38,062 nt of DNA from Spirochaetota bacterium (GCA_026398635.1 JAPLSM010000361.1:1-38062); one strand, 5' to 3'. Shown: positions 17,101-24,579, counted from the stretch's first letter. Notes: generated from the sequence alone by a model not told the origin. Program-made: numbers and translations.

Positions 17101-18488
17101 GTTACCAGCTCGCCCGCGGCGTGCACCAGATCGCCTTCCGGCGCGTCGGCGAACGAGGCGGTCGCGTCGAACTTCAGCCCGGTCGGTCCGGGTTCGATGT
17201 CGGCCCGCAGCCGGTCGAGGCGGACCTGCCCCAGCTGTACCTGGCTGCCGTCAACGGAGAGGCTCCCCGTGAGGCGCTTCACGGTGACGGTGGCATCCGC
17301 GCTTCCGGCGGCGAGGCTGGTGAGGTTCGAGACGGTGAGGATTCCCTCGGGCCAGAGATTGGAGAGCAGCACGTCGCCGATGAACTCGAGCGAGCCGCTG
17401 GGGGACGCGGCGGTGAGGCTGCTGAAGCGCACGCGGTGACGGTCGCCGTCGAATACCGCGGCGACGTACACGTCGGGGGCGACCGGCAGCTGGTCGACGA
17501 GGTCGACCGCGAGGTCTCCCGCGTAGAAGAGGCTCCCGTCGGCGGGCCGCCACGTGACGGAGGCGGTGCCGCTCACGGGTGCGGCGAGCCACGGGGCGAA
17601 CCGGGCCAGGTGTCCCGTCGGCTGCACCAGCTGGTCGGCCCGGAACCCCTCGGCGCGCATCGTCGCGGTGACGTCCCCCGACGGGAATCCCACGACCACT
17701 GTGAGATCGACGGGCACCCGGTCCTCGATCTTCGTCACCGCGAGACGTCCATCCGCCCAGGATGCCTGGAGGGTCTGCGGGCGTACGGAGGCCACGGGGG
17801 TTTCGAGGGTCAGGAGACGCACGATTGCGTCGGCCGCAGTGAAGTCCCTCGACACCGTGCCCCGCGCCTTGATGCCTGACTGGAACCACAGTCCCGTTTC
17901 CATGCGTCCCGAGAGGCTGCCGCGAAGGGCCACGTCGAGCCGTTTACCCGATCCGCCCGCCTCGAAGAACAGGCCGGTCCCCGTGACGCGGGCGCCCGGC
18001 ATCGCGAGCTCCACGTCCACCCCCGCCCCGACCAGGCGCAGCCGGGGCAGCCCGGCCGACCAACCATCGGAGGACGTGAACCGGGAGACGAGGTCGAGGA
18101 GGTCACGGTCGGCGGTGAGGTCGAGTCGGAGTGTGACCCCCGAGATCCTGATCTCCCGAAGCGAGCCGACCGGGTCACGGCCCGAGAGCAGCCCGAGCAG
18201 GCTGTAGCGGACCTTCAGCGTGCGCACCGTGAGCAGGTCGCTTCCGGCGCCGTCGGAGGAGTGGACGACCAGGTCGCGAACGACGATCTGCCAGAGGACA
18301 GACGGCGAGATCGAGCCGTACGCGACGCGCCGTCCAATGAGCTGCTCGAGCGCTGCCATGCCCCGCACCTTGAGTTCGGCCATGCGCACGGTCAGCGCGC
18401 GGTCGAGCGCCGACACGCCGGCCACGGTGGCACCGACGAGCGCGCCGATGGCGAGGAATCCGAGAGTGAACCGCAGCGCCCGCTTCAA
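14187..18488 (-). CDS. tamB: TamB/AsmA-like inner membrane protein (translocation/assembly module, DUF490)
   Basis: The 1433-residue protein has one N-terminal membrane anchor (FTLGFLAIGALVGATVAGVSAL) and a very long beta-rich repeat region. It ends in a TamB/DUF490 domain (roughly the last 350 residues, with GDTGAYTVTGAADVHGGEIFFL and FALLGAPFTEQ). TamB-like proteins span the periplasm and are implicated in outer-membrane protein or phospholipid transport. I start it at TTG 18488, which overlaps the tonB stop as TTGA and puts the anchor at residues ~5-28. The longer frame to 18566 lies inside tonB. Next to bamA, as in T. pallidum tp0325-tp0326. Confidence 0.92.
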   Translation of the reverse strand: MKRALRFTLGFLAIGALVGATVAGVSALDRALTVRMAELKVRGMAALEQLIGRRVAYGSISPSVLWQIVVRDLVVHSSDGAGSDLLTVRTLKVRYSLLGLLSGRDPVGSLREIRISGVTLRLDLTADRDLLDLVSRFTSSDGWSAGLPRLRLVGAGVDVELAMPGARVTGTGLFFEAGGSGKRLDVALRGSLSGRMETGLWFQSGIKARGTVSRDFTAADAIVRLLTLETPVASVRPQTLQASWADGRLAVTKIEDRVPVDLTVVVGFPSGDVTATMRAEGFRADQLVQPTGHLARFAPWLAAPVSGTASVTWRPADGSLFYAGDLAVDLVDQLPVAPDVYVAAVFDGDRHRVRFSSLTAASPSGSLEFIGDVLLSNLWPEGILTVSNLTSLAAGSADATVTVKRLTGSLSVDGSQVQLGQVRLDRLRADIEPGPTGLKFDATASFADAPEGDLVHAAGELVTVAPRHLSLSANLAGAPPDQLYYLVLGAGGISWQEAQIRDLLSRISVDATVALWTDFDRLVVTSPQLTVSSRADPHMRLSTVFTMDRSNVYLSGFTGTWGGLTVAGDASVKIADDGSARFGANVRFKDIPYSLTGSWSARDGLFVEGSYGLSVALVTTSGGAATLRARAEHLPVPTTGRVWYPTFDAAGEVDRSGDWKVAGRLTVPDLDVVRSTAATLEVAFDAAPRRITLREVRYADTVSVLEGGGAVDFRSPLDPFALNFLRALDAEYTLDLKTAGTAETYSLRGTAAEGALDARIGFASSPLKRFGSFALRGGVSGTGHLSGPYGSPEVSATLSLVNGMLATDPIAVTSAVRLAGRRLEVENLSVSYLDHRMSGFSGHLDLGGGSLELAGQYQGVYFLDRVNLYATLWAALGPEAPTAADAGPLGMPLTGQLDLSSIQVAGVPFPSWGLRLRTADGCLYLDGGPGDSLHASLDDRFAWVLLAQAPLPVTGRAEGRFTGTRIEAEARVASFDLRVISSMLKTDIVTFTSGNASGRLTVAGPFNDPDFTGELQLVDGGLRFRYSPDKVGPVSTAFSFSGHEFSAGPVTVPVGSAWGTASIVFTLDHWVPTSFVLDAATARDSAIRTAATFGRVIIDGRAAGRVRVAGSERRTDVTGSMTVNEARITLGEWADVPFMPEEPPTFVSMEAVTGKRVEFFWPSESYPVVRTTAAPGGKLAITYRGDTGAYTVTGAADVHGGEIFFLDRNFVLKQGSITFKEDQRSFDPRITARAEAREWDPSSGEEVRIWLDVDDTINEFSPRFSSDPSLAEPEIFALLGAPFTEQVEGQGLLSSAVMLSSDVLTRFGLLRPFEQRVRELLGLDMFSVRTQVIQNLVAEKVLGLEGTNPLDNTSLSLGKYLGDDLFLEMLVRLQAPRGPSGLLLPGHGLTSEFELNLEWDTPFFLLEWSFLPRNPDTLFLTDNSLALKWRYTY

Positions 18489-19183
18489 TCCCGTTTCTCC
18501 AGGGGGAAACGATAGGACACCGTGCCTATTGCGTTCTGCTTCCCTTCGCTGCGGGAGAAGATCCACTGTCGGAGCGCGGTTTCCACGGCAGCATCGATTT
18601 CAGTGTACCCCGAGCCCAGTGTGATTTCCACGTCGACGACCGCGCCGAGGGGGGTGACGGTGATCCGGGCCCCGACCTCGGCCTCCTGTCCCGTCTCGCT
18701 GAGGATTGCGGGAAACCGGGGATTCACGGACCGGACCACCGTCCGTGCCGCGCCGGTCCACCCGATACGCACCGTCGGCTCCGCAGCTGCTGCATCGGTT
18801 CGGGCCGCGCCTGTGGCCGGGGCGACGGATGTCGCCGGGAGCGAGGCGAGCACCTCGCGGGCGGAGGGAACCCCCCCGGGAACCGTTTCGACGCGGGTGG
18901 AAGAAGCGCGAAGCGTATCCGCCACCGGGTCCAGCGCAGCCGCCGTCGGCAACGGGAGGCTCGAGGGCATCGACAGGGCGGACGCGGCGATGGACGGCCC
19001 CGAGGGCGACGATGCGGCCGGCGCGGTGGGGACAGCGTCGGTGTCGTCGAAGACCAGGACCACTCGGCGCTCGGGAACCGGGACCCTCATCCCACGGAGG
19101 TCCGAGCCAACGGGCACCAGGAGCACGAGGCCTGCGTGTACGGCGAGCGAGATCATCCACGGCGCGAACCGACGCAGGAGCAT
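18485..19183 (-). CDS. tonB: TonB-like energy transducer
   Basis: The ~232-residue protein has an N-terminal membrane anchor (MISLAVHAGLVLLVPVG), an Ala/Pro/Ser-rich periplasmic spacer (~50-140) and a TonB C-terminal domain (~155-232, NPRFPAILSETGQEAEVGARI...GSGYTEIDAAVETALRQW). It should transfer proton-motive energy from ExbB/ExbD to outer-membrane receptors. A TolA role is possible, but the C-terminal pattern favours TonB. The start is ATG 19183, sharing one base with the exbD stop (TGATG); a TTG sits directly before it at 19186. No TonB-dependent receptor is in this window. Confidence 0.88.
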   Translation of the reverse strand: MLLRRFAPWMISLAVHAGLVLLVPVGSDLRGMRVPVPERRVVLVFDDTDAVPTAPAASSPSGPSIAASALSMPSSLPLPTAAALDPVADTLRASSTRVETVPGGVPSAREVLASLPATSVAPATGAARTDAAAAEPTVRIGWTGAARTVVRSVNPRFPAILSETGQEAEVGARITVTPLGAVVDVEITLGSGYTEIDAAVETALRQWIFSRSEGKQNAIGTVSYRFPLEKRD

Positions 19184-19590
19184 CAACGCCCCCCGGACCT
19201 CACCGTGGCGAGCGAGATGCGGCCCGTGCCGGCCAGCTTGGCCTGGTCCATCACCTCGATCAGCCGTTCGTAGGGCAGGCTCTTGTCCGCCTGGAGCAGG
19301 ATACTGCTCGCCCCTGCCCTGGCGAGCGCGGCGCGCAGCTCGACGCCGAAGGCAGCCATCTCCACCCGTCGCTCGTCGATGAAAACGCCGCCGTCCGCCC
19401 CCACCGTCACCACCACGTCGGTACCGATGGCTCCGAGCGAGGAACGTGCCCGGGGCAGGTCGACCCTGATCGCGGGATTGATGGAGAGGACCGCGTTCAC
19501 CATGAAGAAGAGCAGCGTGAGGAACACCATGTCGATGAGCGGGGTCATGATGATCCCGCCCTCGTCGCGCCGCCGACGCGGGAGCTTCAT
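19183..19590 (-). CDS. exbD: ExbD/TolR-family biopolymer transport protein
   Basis: The 135-residue protein has a short basic cytoplasmic start (MKLPRRRRDE), one membrane helix with the functional Asp in the pattern MTPLIDMVFLTLLFFMV, and a periplasmic domain, as in ExbD/TolR. With ExbB it forms the proton channel that energises TonB (or TolA). The ATG overlaps the exbB stop as ATGA. ExbD and TolR cannot be separated from sequence alone; the tonB gene directly downstream favours ExbD. Confidence 0.92.
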   Translation of the reverse strand: MKLPRRRRDEGGIIMTPLIDMVFLTLLFFMVNAVLSINPAIRVDLPRARSSLGAIGTDVVVTVGADGGVFIDERRVEMAAFGVELRAALARAGASSILLQADKSLPYERLIEVMDQAKLAGTGRISLATVRSGGR

Positions 19591-20201
19591 CGGCGCAGCC
19601 CCCGCTGGGCGTAGAAGAGCTGCAGCTCGGTGGCCGCGGTCTCCACGCGCGCGGCGATCCGGTCCGCGGACTGGATCAGCACGTGGTAGGTGACGAGGCA
19701 CGGGATGGCCACCATGAGGCCCGCGGCCGTGGTGATGAGCGCCTCCGAGATGCCGCCCGCGAGCACCGCGGGGTCGGCGACACCCGTGAGGCGCAGGTTC
19801 ATGAAGGAGCGGATCATGCCGGTCACCGTGCCGAGCAGGCCGAGCAGGGTCTCGACATTGGCCAGCGAGGAGAGCCAGGGCAGGAACCGTTCGAGCCGGG
19901 CCAGCTCATTCTGGGCTCTGGCCTGCATGCGCAGTTCGCGCTCCTCGGGCGCGGTACTGCGGGAGAGCACGCCCTCGCGCAGCACGGCAGCCTCGGGCGA
20001 AGGGCTCTCACCGAGCTCCTCGGCGAGGACGGTACCCCGACCTTTCCCCAGCTCTCCGAGCACCCAGGGCAGGAGGTCCGCCCGGCGCTCGCGAACGCGG
20101 ATGAACGCGATCACACGCTCGATGATGAGGCCGAAGGCGAGGACGGAGAGCAAGATGATCGGGATCATCACCGGCCCGCCCGCGCGGATGTATTCAAGCA
20201 T
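19587..20201 (-). CDS. exbB: ExbB/TolQ-family proton channel protein
   Basis: The 204-residue protein has three predicted membrane segments: ~9-33 (VMIPIILLSVLAFGLIIERVI), ~118-140 and ~155-175. The conserved family block LGLLGTVTGMIRSF is followed by GGISEALITTAAGLMVAIP. It is the inner-membrane motor subunit working with ExbD. It overlaps the preceding small gene by 8 bp and exbD by 4 bp, so the group is certainly one transcription unit. Confidence 0.94.
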   Translation of the reverse strand: MLEYIRAGGPVMIPIILLSVLAFGLIIERVIAFIRVRERRADLLPWVLGELGKGRGTVLAEELGESPSPEAAVLREGVLSRSTAPEERELRMQARAQNELARLERFLPWLSSLANVETLLGLLGTVTGMIRSFMNLRLTGVADPAVLAGGISEALITTAAGLMVAIPCLVTYHVLIQSADRIAARVETAATELQLFYAQRGLRR

Positions 20202-20493
20202 CAGTCGCCTCCATCATGGCGATCACCTGGACGGGCGCGGGTGCGGTCCAGGGCGGGATCGGCGGCACGAACGGGGAGTCCGGCCCTCCCGCCGGAAGGA
20301 CGAGATCCAAATCGGGAAGCTCCACGGCTGCCCAACCAGCGGGCTCGGGCGCCTGGAGCACTACCCGGTCCTCCCCCACGACCACGACCGCGCGGTCGAG
20401 GCCCGAGGAGGCATCGTCGGCCCGCAGGCTCCCGGCTGCGACGGCTAGAATGAGGGCTGCAGCGAGGACGGTGACACGCCCGGGGCTTCGCAT
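20194..20493 (-). CDS. Small exported protein of unknown function, first gene of the exb-tonB-tamB-bamA operon
   Basis: The 99-residue protein has a clear signal peptide (VTVLAAALILAVAAGSLRA, ~7-25) and then ~75 residues rich in Pro, Asp and Val with no Cys, including PFVPPIPPWTAPAPVQV. I do not recognise a family. There is no lipobox. It overlaps exbB by 8 bp and leads the operon, so a periplasmic role linked to the ExbB/ExbD/TonB motor is possible, but this is only position. The ATG at 20493 is preceded by CAGGA. Confidence 0.7.
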   Translation of the reverse strand: MRSPGRVTVLAAALILAVAAGSLRADDASSGLDRAVVVVGEDRVVLQAPEPAGWAAVELPDLDLVLPAGGPDSPFVPPIPPWTAPAPVQVIAMMEATDA

Positions 20494-20546
20494 TAGAATC
20501 CTGACTCGTGGTACTGAGTATACTGCAGGGATTCGTGGTCCTGGAA
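20494..20546. promoter_or_regulatory. Shared divergent promoter region between the envelope operon and tmk
   Basis: Only 14 bp separate the two divergent start codons. A symmetric GAGTATACTG-type sequence (20516-20525) reads TATACT on both strands: 20519-20524 on plus, 20523-20518 on minus. A minus-strand start near 20511 would give the envelope operon a ~18-base leader. A plus-strand start near 20531 would fall inside the annotated tmk start, which would favour the internal GTG at 20535. No strong -35 is visible on either side. Confidence 0.4.
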
Positions 20547-21137
20547 GGCCTGGACGGCGCCGGAACCACGACGCAGATGCGCCTGCTCTGCGAACGGCTC
20601 GACCGCGAGGGCCGGGCGCATGCCGGGACCTTCGAGCCGACGGAGGGGCCTGTCGGCCGGCTCATCCGCTCGATCCTCGCCCGCCGGGTGATGGCGCTGC
20701 CCCTGACCGTCGCGATGCTCTTTGCCGCGGACCGGCACCAGCACCTCGCCGGCCCGGACGGCGTGATCGAGCGCGCGAACCGCGGCGAGCTGGTGGTGAG
20801 CGACCGGTACTTGTTCTCCAGTCTCGCCTACCAGTCGATCGAGTGCGGGTTCAAGCGGGTGCTCGACCTGAACGAGGGCTTCCCGCTGCCGGAGCTGCTC
20901 GTGTTCCTCGACACGCCGGTGGCCGTGAGCCAGGCGCGGCTCGACCGTCGGACGCACCGGGAGCTCTACGACGGCGCCGGGTTCCAGGCCCGGGTGCGCG
21001 AGGGGTACCTGCAGGCCATCGAGCACTTCGAGGGCAGCGGGATGCGCGTGCTCGTCCTGGACGGCAACCGTCCGGCCGACGAAATCCACGAAGCCGTCTG
21101 GACCGAAACCGCCCGGCTGCCGATACACAAGGTGTGA
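20508..21137 (+). CDS. tmk: Thymidylate kinase with altered P-loop
   Basis: The 209-residue protein phosphorylates dTMP to dTDP. It has FVVLEGLDGAGTTTQ at the N-terminus, the EPTEGPVGRLIR dTMP-binding segment, and the DRY motif in VVSDRYLFSSLAYQ. The P-loop reads GLDGAGTTT, so the usual Walker A Lys is replaced by Thr. I keep GTG 20508 because it gives a normal lead-in to the first strand (MVLSILQGFVVLEG). GTG 20535 is possible if the TATACT at 20519 is the promoter. Its stop overlaps the next gene as GTGA. Confidence 0.9.
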   Translation: MVLSILQGFVVLEGLDGAGTTTQMRLLCERLDREGRAHAGTFEPTEGPVGRLIRSILARRVMALPLTVAMLFAADRHQHLAGPDGVIERANRGELVVSDRYLFSSLAYQSIECGFKRVLDLNEGFPLPELLVFLDTPVAVSQARLDRRTHRELYDGAGFQARVREGYLQAIEHFEGSGMRVLVLDGNRPADEIHEAVWTETARLPIHKV

Positions 21138-21733
21138 AGAGAGCAGCGTTCGCCCTCCTCCTCGCGCTCCTGCCGCTGCTGCCGGTTTCCGCGTGGCGCA
21201 TCCTCTACAAGGAGCAGTACTACAAGCTCTACCACGAGCACTTCTACCACTACCCCGACGACACGATGGAGTCGATCCACTACCTCGAGGAGGCGATGAA
21301 GGCTGATTTCGCGAACCCCCTGTACGCGATGGCCCGCATCACCAACACCACGGAGTGGGAGCGCTACCGTTACCTGTTCAACCTGCACGTCAACCTCCGG
21401 CTGATCTACCTCTACCTCACGCTGGGATCCAAGTACGACAAGCAGATCGCCTACTTCTACAACGCGCCGTGGCAGCGCCAGAACCTCGAGAGCCTTGAGA
21501 CCGCGGAGCAGCTCTACCGGGTCGCCTACCGCTACTGGGAAGAGGCGAGGAAGTGGTCCGCACGGGCCTGGGCGATGCGCACGGTGCACCTCGAGGATGT
21601 CCAGTTGTGGGAGGACGATTGCTGGCGCATCGAGACCGGGGACCTGGACTACCGGGAGATCATCGACGAGCAGCTCACGCGCCTCGCGAAGGTCCGCGCG
21701 ACCTTCGAGGCGATGGACGAGAAGACGTATTAA
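21134..21733 (+). CDS. Exported protein of unknown function, co-transcribed with tmk
   Basis: The 199-residue protein starts with a signal peptide (MKRAAFALLLALLPLLPVSAW). The rest is helical and very rich in Tyr, Trp, Glu and Arg, with several YxxLY-like stretches (YKEQYYKLYHEHFYHYP, LRLIYLYLTLGSKYDKQIAYFY). I do not recognise a family; the helix pattern might be TPR-like, but no repeat is convincing. It starts at GTG 21134, overlapping the tmk stop, so the pair is probably translationally coupled. It is likely periplasmic. The stop TAA forms part of the first unit of the following repeat array. Confidence 0.75.
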   Translation: MKRAAFALLLALLPLLPVSAWRILYKEQYYKLYHEHFYHYPDDTMESIHYLEEAMKADFANPLYAMARITNTTEWERYRYLFNLHVNLRLIYLYLTLGSKYDKQIAYFYNAPWQRQNLESLETAEQLYRVAYRYWEEARKWSARAWAMRTVHLEDVQLWEDDCWRIETGDLDYREIIDEQLTRLAKVRATFEAMDEKTY

Positions 21734-21864
21734 CGCCTCCCAGCTGCTAGGCCACCGGGCGTTAATGCGGTCGCGGGCCGAAGGCCGACAAGCCGCTTAA
21801 TCGCCCCGGGCCGTGAGGCCGAAAGGGCATTAATGCGGTCGCGGCCTGAAGCGACACGCTGCCT
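21730..21864. repeat. Degenerate tandem repeats of 32-35 bp, each headed by TTAA(T/C)
   Basis: Four units start at 21730, 21762, 21797 and 21830. Each begins TTAAT (first one TTAAC) and is followed by a GC-rich body. Units 2 and 4 share TTAATGCGGTCGCGG at their start. Units 2 and 3 contain short dyads GGCC-GAA-GGCC and GGCC-GTGA-GGCC. The array lies between convergent genes, so it could act as a bidirectional terminator region or be an eroded palindromic repeat. There is no T-tract. Confidence 0.65.
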
Positions 21865-21900
21865 TACGGACATGCGCGCGGGGTCTTCTGTACCTCTCGG

Positions 21901-21942
21901 TTAGAGAATCAGCATTGCATCGCCGGGCGAGAGTACCCGCAT
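21901..21942 (-). pseudogene. Possible remnant of a second queA 3' end
   Basis: The minus strand reads PGDAMLIL then TAA (in the frame MRVLSPGDAMLIL), 22 bp beyond the real queA stop. The real queA ends YGDAMLIR then TGA. The shared GDAMLI is encoded with different third bases in four codons, so this is not a recent DNA duplication. It may be the tail of an older queA that was replaced. The match is only ~7 residues, so chance remains possible. Confidence 0.4.
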
Positions 21943-21963
21943 GGGGCTTGCTTCAATCCTCGG

Positions 21964-22980
21964 TCAGCGGATGAGCATGGCATCCCCATAACTGAAAAAC
22001 CTGTACTTCTGCTCCGCTGCTTGGCGGTAGGCTTCCAGGATCCGGTCGAGGCCCGCGAACGCGCTCACTAAGACGAGCAGGCTCGAGCCGGGCGTATGGA
22101 AGTTGGTGAAGAGCCGGTCCACGACATTGAACCGGTACCCGGGCGTGATGAAGAGCCGGGTCCTGCCCTCGCCTTCCCGCAAGCACTGACCGTCCCAGGC
22201 GCTCTCCAGCGCGCGCACCACCGTGGTGCCCACGGCCTGCACCTTCCGGCCCTCGGCCTTGGCGGCTTCCACCTCGGCTTTCACCGCTGCCGGAATGGTG
22301 TAGGCCTCCTCGTGCATGACGTGGCCCTCGATGTCCTCGCTCCTGATCGGCAGAAAGGTGCCCAGACCGACGTGGAGTGTGACGTACGCGATCCGCACGC
22401 CTCTGCTCTCGAGCTCTGCGAGCAGGCGTCTGGTGAAGTGAAGTCCCGCCGTCGGGGCCGCTGCCGACCCCGTCTGCCGGGCGAAGACGGTCTGGTAGCG
22501 CTCGGCATCGGCCCCCGTGTCCGCCCGGCGGATGTAGGGCGGCAGCGGCACGTGGCCGCGGCGCTCGAGGTACGCCTCGTCGACGGGCGGCTCGAAGCGG
22601 ACCACGCGCGCGTCCCCCTCGGCGCCGACGAGCGCCGCGGCCACGCCCTCGGCAAACCGCAGCGGTTTGCCGAAATCCCGACGGCGGAGCCCCCCGGTGA
22701 GGGCATTCCAGCACCCGTCGTCCCGCCGGTCCAGGAGCAGTAGTTCGACCCGCCCGCCCGATGCCGATTCCCCGATCAGGCGCGCCTTCCGCACCCGGGT
22801 GTCGTTGAGCACCACGAGGGTTCCCGGCTCGATCCACCGGCAGAGATCCCGCACGGCCGAATGCTCCATGCGTCCCGAGACCCGGTCGAGCACGAGGAGG
22901 CGCGCGGCTTCCCGTTCGGCCGCGGGCTCCTGGGCGATCAGGCCTTCGGGAAGGTCAAAGGAGAACCGGCTGGTCTTCAC
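21964..22980 (-). CDS. queA: S-adenosylmethionine:tRNA ribosyltransferase-isomerase
   Basis: The 338-residue enzyme transfers and isomerises the ribose of SAM onto preQ1-tRNA to form epoxyqueuosine. It starts with FSFDLPEGLIAQEPAAEREAARLLV and carries LVVLNDTRV, AAPTAGLHFT and THVGLGTF-like blocks (TLHVGLGTFLPI), ending YRFFSYGDAMLI as usual for the family. The start is GTG 22980, 26 bp inside ruvB; a longer frame upstream lies within ruvB and has no QueA features. ruvA-ruvB-queA is a frequent gene order. Confidence 0.96.
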   Translation of the reverse strand: MKTSRFSFDLPEGLIAQEPAAEREAARLLVLDRVSGRMEHSAVRDLCRWIEPGTLVVLNDTRVRKARLIGESASGGRVELLLLDRRDDGCWNALTGGLRRRDFGKPLRFAEGVAAALVGAEGDARVVRFEPPVDEAYLERRGHVPLPPYIRRADTGADAERYQTVFARQTGSAAAPTAGLHFTRRLLAELESRGVRIAYVTLHVGLGTFLPIRSEDIEGHVMHEEAYTIPAAVKAEVEAAKAEGRKVQAVGTTVVRALESAWDGQCLREGEGRTRLFITPGYRFNVVDRLFTNFHTPGSSLLVLVSAFAGLDRILEAYRQAAEQKYRFFSYGDAMLIR

Positions 22981-23983
22981 CGCCCGACCACTTGAGGCCG
23001 AGGTGGGCCCACGCCTGCGGGGTGGCCATCCGTCCACGCGGGGTGCGCTTGAGGAATCCGATCTGGATGAGGAAGGGCTCGTAGACATCCTCGAGGGTGT
23101 CAACGGCTTCGCCGATCGAGATGGCGATCGTCTCGGAGCCCACGGGCCCGCCCGCGTACTTCTGGATGATGGTGCGAAGGATCTCCCGGTCGATCTTGTC
23201 CAGCCCCAGCCGGTCGATCTCGAGGCTCTCAAGTCCGCGATGCACGATGTCTCCGTCGACCGCGCCGGTGCCCCAGACCTGCGCGAAGTCGCGCATGCGG
23301 CGCAGGATCCGGTTGGCGATGCGCGGCGTACCCCGCGAGCACTTCGCAACGAGCGCGGTCGCCTCGTCTCCGATGGAAATGCCGAGTATGCCCGCCGACC
23401 TCTTCACGATGCGCTCGAGGTCGCCCGGCTCGTAGTAGTCGAGGCGCAGCGGAATGCCGAACCGTGAGTACAGGGGGCTCGAGACGAGCCCGGTCTTGGT
23501 GGTCGCGCCCACGAGGGTGAACGGCGGCAAAGGGATCTTGATGGTCCGCGCCCCCGGGCCCTGGCCAATCACCACGTCGATCTCGAAGTCCTCCATCGCG
23601 GAGTAGAGCATCTCCTCTACTATGGGCTTCAGCCGATGAATCTCGTCAATGAAGAAGATGTTCCGGTCTCCGATGCTCGTGAGGATCGCGGCCAGGTCGC
23701 CGGGCTTCTCGAGGGCCGGCGCCGAGGTGGCCCGGAATTGCACGCCCAGCTCGTTCGCCACGATTGCGGCGAGGGTCGTCTTGCCGAGTCCCGGGGGCCC
23801 GGCGAGGAACACGTGGTCGAGGTGCTCGCCGCGCTGCCGGGCCGCGGTAATGTAGATCGAGAGGTTCTCCTTGAGACGGGTCTGGCCGACGAACTCCTCG
23901 AGCAGCCGGGGCCGCAGCGTGAGCTCCTCACGGTCCTGCCCGGCGTCGAAGGACGGGCTGCCGACGCGCTCGGGGGTCTTCAC
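22955..23983 (-). CDS. ruvB: Holliday junction branch migration ATPase RuvB
   Basis: The 342-residue AAA+ ATPase has Walker A GPPGLGKTT (62-70), Walker B FFIDEIHR (~113-120), the sensor segment LVGATTKTGLVSSPLYSRFG and a winged-helix C-terminus (GRMATPQAWAHLG). Two RuvB hexamers with RuvA drive branch migration of Holliday junctions. Its ATG overlaps the ruvA stop (ATGA-type), and its 3' end overlaps queA by 26 bp. Confidence 0.98.
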   Translation of the reverse strand: MKTPERVGSPSFDAGQDREELTLRPRLLEEFVGQTRLKENLSIYITAARQRGEHLDHVFLAGPPGLGKTTLAAIVANELGVQFRATSAPALEKPGDLAAILTSIGDRNIFFIDEIHRLKPIVEEMLYSAMEDFEIDVVIGQGPGARTIKIPLPPFTLVGATTKTGLVSSPLYSRFGIPLRLDYYEPGDLERIVKRSAGILGISIGDEATALVAKCSRGTPRIANRILRRMRDFAQVWGTGAVDGDIVHRGLESLEIDRLGLDKIDREILRTIIQKYAGGPVGSETIAISIGEAVDTLEDVYEPFLIQIGFLKRTPRGRMATPQAWAHLGLKWSGGEDQPVLL

Positions 23984-24579
23984 GGCTTGACGCCCTTCCC
24001 AGCGATGGCCACCGCCTTGCGAAACAGCTCGCGCTCGAGGTCTTCGGCGGAGAGGCCGGCATCGACGGACTTCAGGGCCTCGGCCACGGCCGCTTTCGCC
24101 GTGCGTCGATCGAACCCCATCCCGACGAGCGCCGTGGCGATGTCGTCCTCCGACGCCCTTCCCGTTCCCCCGCCCGAGGACGTGAGCTTTCCCTTCAGCG
24201 TGAGGATGATCTTCTGGGCGGTCTTTTTCCCGATGCCCGGCACCGCGGACAACGCGTCCACGTCGTCCCGGTCGAGGGCCTGCTCGAACTCGGGCCGCTC
24301 GATGCCCGAGAGGATGCGCATGGCGCCCCGGGGCCCCACGCCGTCAACCTTCTGGAGATCGAGGAAGAGGCTGCGCTCCGCCGGGTCGAGGAACCCGTAC
24401 AGCTTCATGGCGTCTTCGCGGTGCAGGAGGTGCGTGTACACGCGCACCGGCTGGCCGGGCCCCGGGAACCGGGCGGAGGCCTTGCGGGAGACCGCAAGCT
24501 CCCACTCCACGCCGCCGGTTGCCACGCAGAGCCGCTCGTCCTCCCGGAGGGTCACCTCACCGGACAGGCTGTTGAACAT
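23980..24579 (-). CDS. ruvA: Holliday junction branch migration protein RuvA
   Basis: The 199-residue protein has the OB-fold N-terminus (MFNSLSGEVT...THLLHREDAMKLYGFLDPAE), two helix-hairpin-helix motifs (VDGVGPRGAMRIL, VPGIGKKTAQKIIL) and a C-terminal UBA-like domain that contacts RuvB (DIATALVGMGFDRRTAKAAVAEAL). The ATG at 24579 was chosen because it gives the canonical start; it lies 23 bp inside ruvC. RuvA binds the four-way junction and loads RuvB. Confidence 0.97.
   Translation of the reverse strand: MFNSLSGEVTLREDERLCVATGGVEWELAVSRKASARFPGPGQPVRVYTHLLHREDAMKLYGFLDPAERSLFLDLQKVDGVGPRGAMRILSGIERPEFEQALDRDDVDALSAVPGIGKKTAQKIILTLKGKLTSSGGGTGRASEDDIATALVGMGFDRRTAKAAVAEALKSVDAGLSAEDLERELFRKAVAIAGKGVKP

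Noticed and set aside
21730-21864. Small CRISPR array
   Set aside because: Units are contiguous and degenerate without unique spacers, and no cas gene is present.
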